This document shows, in pieces, positions 24,123-24,656 of a DNA stretch of 24,656 nucleotides; the stretch's first letter is position 1; every line of letters begins with the position of its first letter. The position numbers were made by a program, and so were the translations under genes. This DNA is from Bacillota bacterium (GTDB taxonomy: Bacteria; Bacillota; UBA994). The stretch is taken from assembly GCA_018725535.1 (NCBI GenBank), contig QLUS01000012.1:1-24656 (forward strand), read 5' to 3'. The notes below the pieces were generated by a model, which did not search any database, was not told the DNA's origin, and worked only from the letters and a program-made list of their open reading frames with translations.

Positions 24123-24656
24123 CTATTTGGGTACTACGATGAGGCCGATAGAGCCAGGCCCCACATGTGCCCCAATTACTGGGCCAATAACATTCGTGAG
24201 CACGCTGCTTACACGATACGATTTCTGCAGTAACGCTTTTAGTTCTTCAGCGCGCTCCAAACAATTGCCGTGCACAATCGCTACTTGTACTTCTCGTTCG
24301 TGGGGAACAAACTCGCCTGCCGCCTCAACCATGCTCTGCAGCACTTTGCTCATCTTCCCCCTGATTTTTGCATGTGGCGTTACTACTCCGTCCACTAAAC
24401 GTAGGATCGGGTGGACATTAAGCAATGTGCCAAGGAGCGCGCTAGCTTTGCCAATGCGACCGTTACGTCGCAGGTACTCCAGCGTATCCACCGAGATAAG
24501 GAGGGTCTGCTGCTCACAGACGCGTTGCGCAGCCGCCATAATTTCCGGCAAACCTAGTCCGGCGTTACGCGCCTCTGCCGCCGCGACCACAGCCAGCCCA
24601 AGCCCAAGCGACGCACTTCTGCTGTCTAAGACCGTGATGCTTGATGTTGCCAGCGT
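24123..24656 (-). CDS. DegV family fatty-acid-binding protein, 3' part only
   Basis: The last 177 residues of a DegV-family protein; the 5' end lies beyond the right edge, and the frame is open to the last base. DegV/FakB proteins bind fatty acids, and FakB types present them to a fatty-acid kinase. The visible part has the family pattern VLDSRSASLGLGLAVVAAAEA, then LLISVDTLEYLRRNGRIGKASALLGTLLNVHPIL, and ends VGPGSIGLIVVPK. It lies 10 bases before acpP, so a lipid-related role fits, but whether it is a true FakB cannot be told. Confidence 0.9.
   Translation of the reverse strand, partial: TLATSSITVLDSRSASLGLGLAVVAAAEARNAGLGLPEIMAAAQRVCEQQTLLISVDTLEYLRRNGRIGKASALLGTLLNVHPILRLVDGVVTPHAKIRGKMSKVLQSMVEAAGEFVPHEREVQVAIVHGNCLERAEELKALLQKSYRVSSVLTNVIGPVIGAHVGPGSIGLIVVPK

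Overview
The window is a bacterial chromosome segment, moderately GC-rich, almost certainly from a Bacillota (Clostridia-like) bacterium. The right two thirds carry the conserved Gram-positive block acpP-rnc-smc-ftsY-ylxM-ffh-rpsP-khpA-rimM-trmD-rplS-lepB-rbgA-rnhB-yraN-yifB. The left third carries flgM-flgN-flgK-flgL-fliW-csrA behind cheW-cheA-cheB. Strong AGGAGG-type ribosome binding sites and GTG/TTG starts fit this assignment. I cannot name a genus. No rRNA, tRNA, CRISPR array or phage region was seen.

Layout. 1-186: no convincing gene, but two 25-bp tandem repeats. 187-7454, minus strand: one tightly packed operon read cheW > cheA > cheB > flgM > flgN > flgK > flgL > fliW > csrA, with a sigma-D-like promoter in front of cheW. 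7636-9473, plus strand: a methyl-accepting chemotaxis protein gene broken by a frameshift and an in-frame stop. 9470-10597: a membrane-anchored M28 peptidase. 10645-24656, minus strand throughout: yifB, yraN, rnhB, rbgA, lepB, rplS, trmD, rimM, khpA, rpsP, ffh, ylxM, ftsY, smc (broken), rnc, acpP and the 3' part of a DegV-family gene that leaves the window. These genes serve secretion (SRP, FtsY, signal peptidase), ribosome and tRNA maturation, chromosome handling and lipid synthesis.

What stands out is damage. cheA is split by a compact 254-bp MITE-like element with perfect 23-bp terminal inverted repeats and a 10-bp target duplication; taking it out restores an intact 640-codon gene. The neighbouring chemoreceptor gene has two lesions. 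So signalling looks lost while the flagellar hook and junction genes are intact. smc is spread over five frames by four single-base shifts, although about 14 kb of neighbouring genes are clean. The adjacent rnc encodes an RNase III in which a catalytic aspartate is glycine. Two intergenic repeat regions also deserve attention: an array of ten 7-bp units behind a LexA-type palindrome in front of yifB, and CACAGAGG-type repeats between rnc and smc.

No wholly new multi-gene system is evident. The best candidates for something undescribed are the cheA element, the decayed smc/atypical rnc pair, and the heptad array with its SOS-like box.
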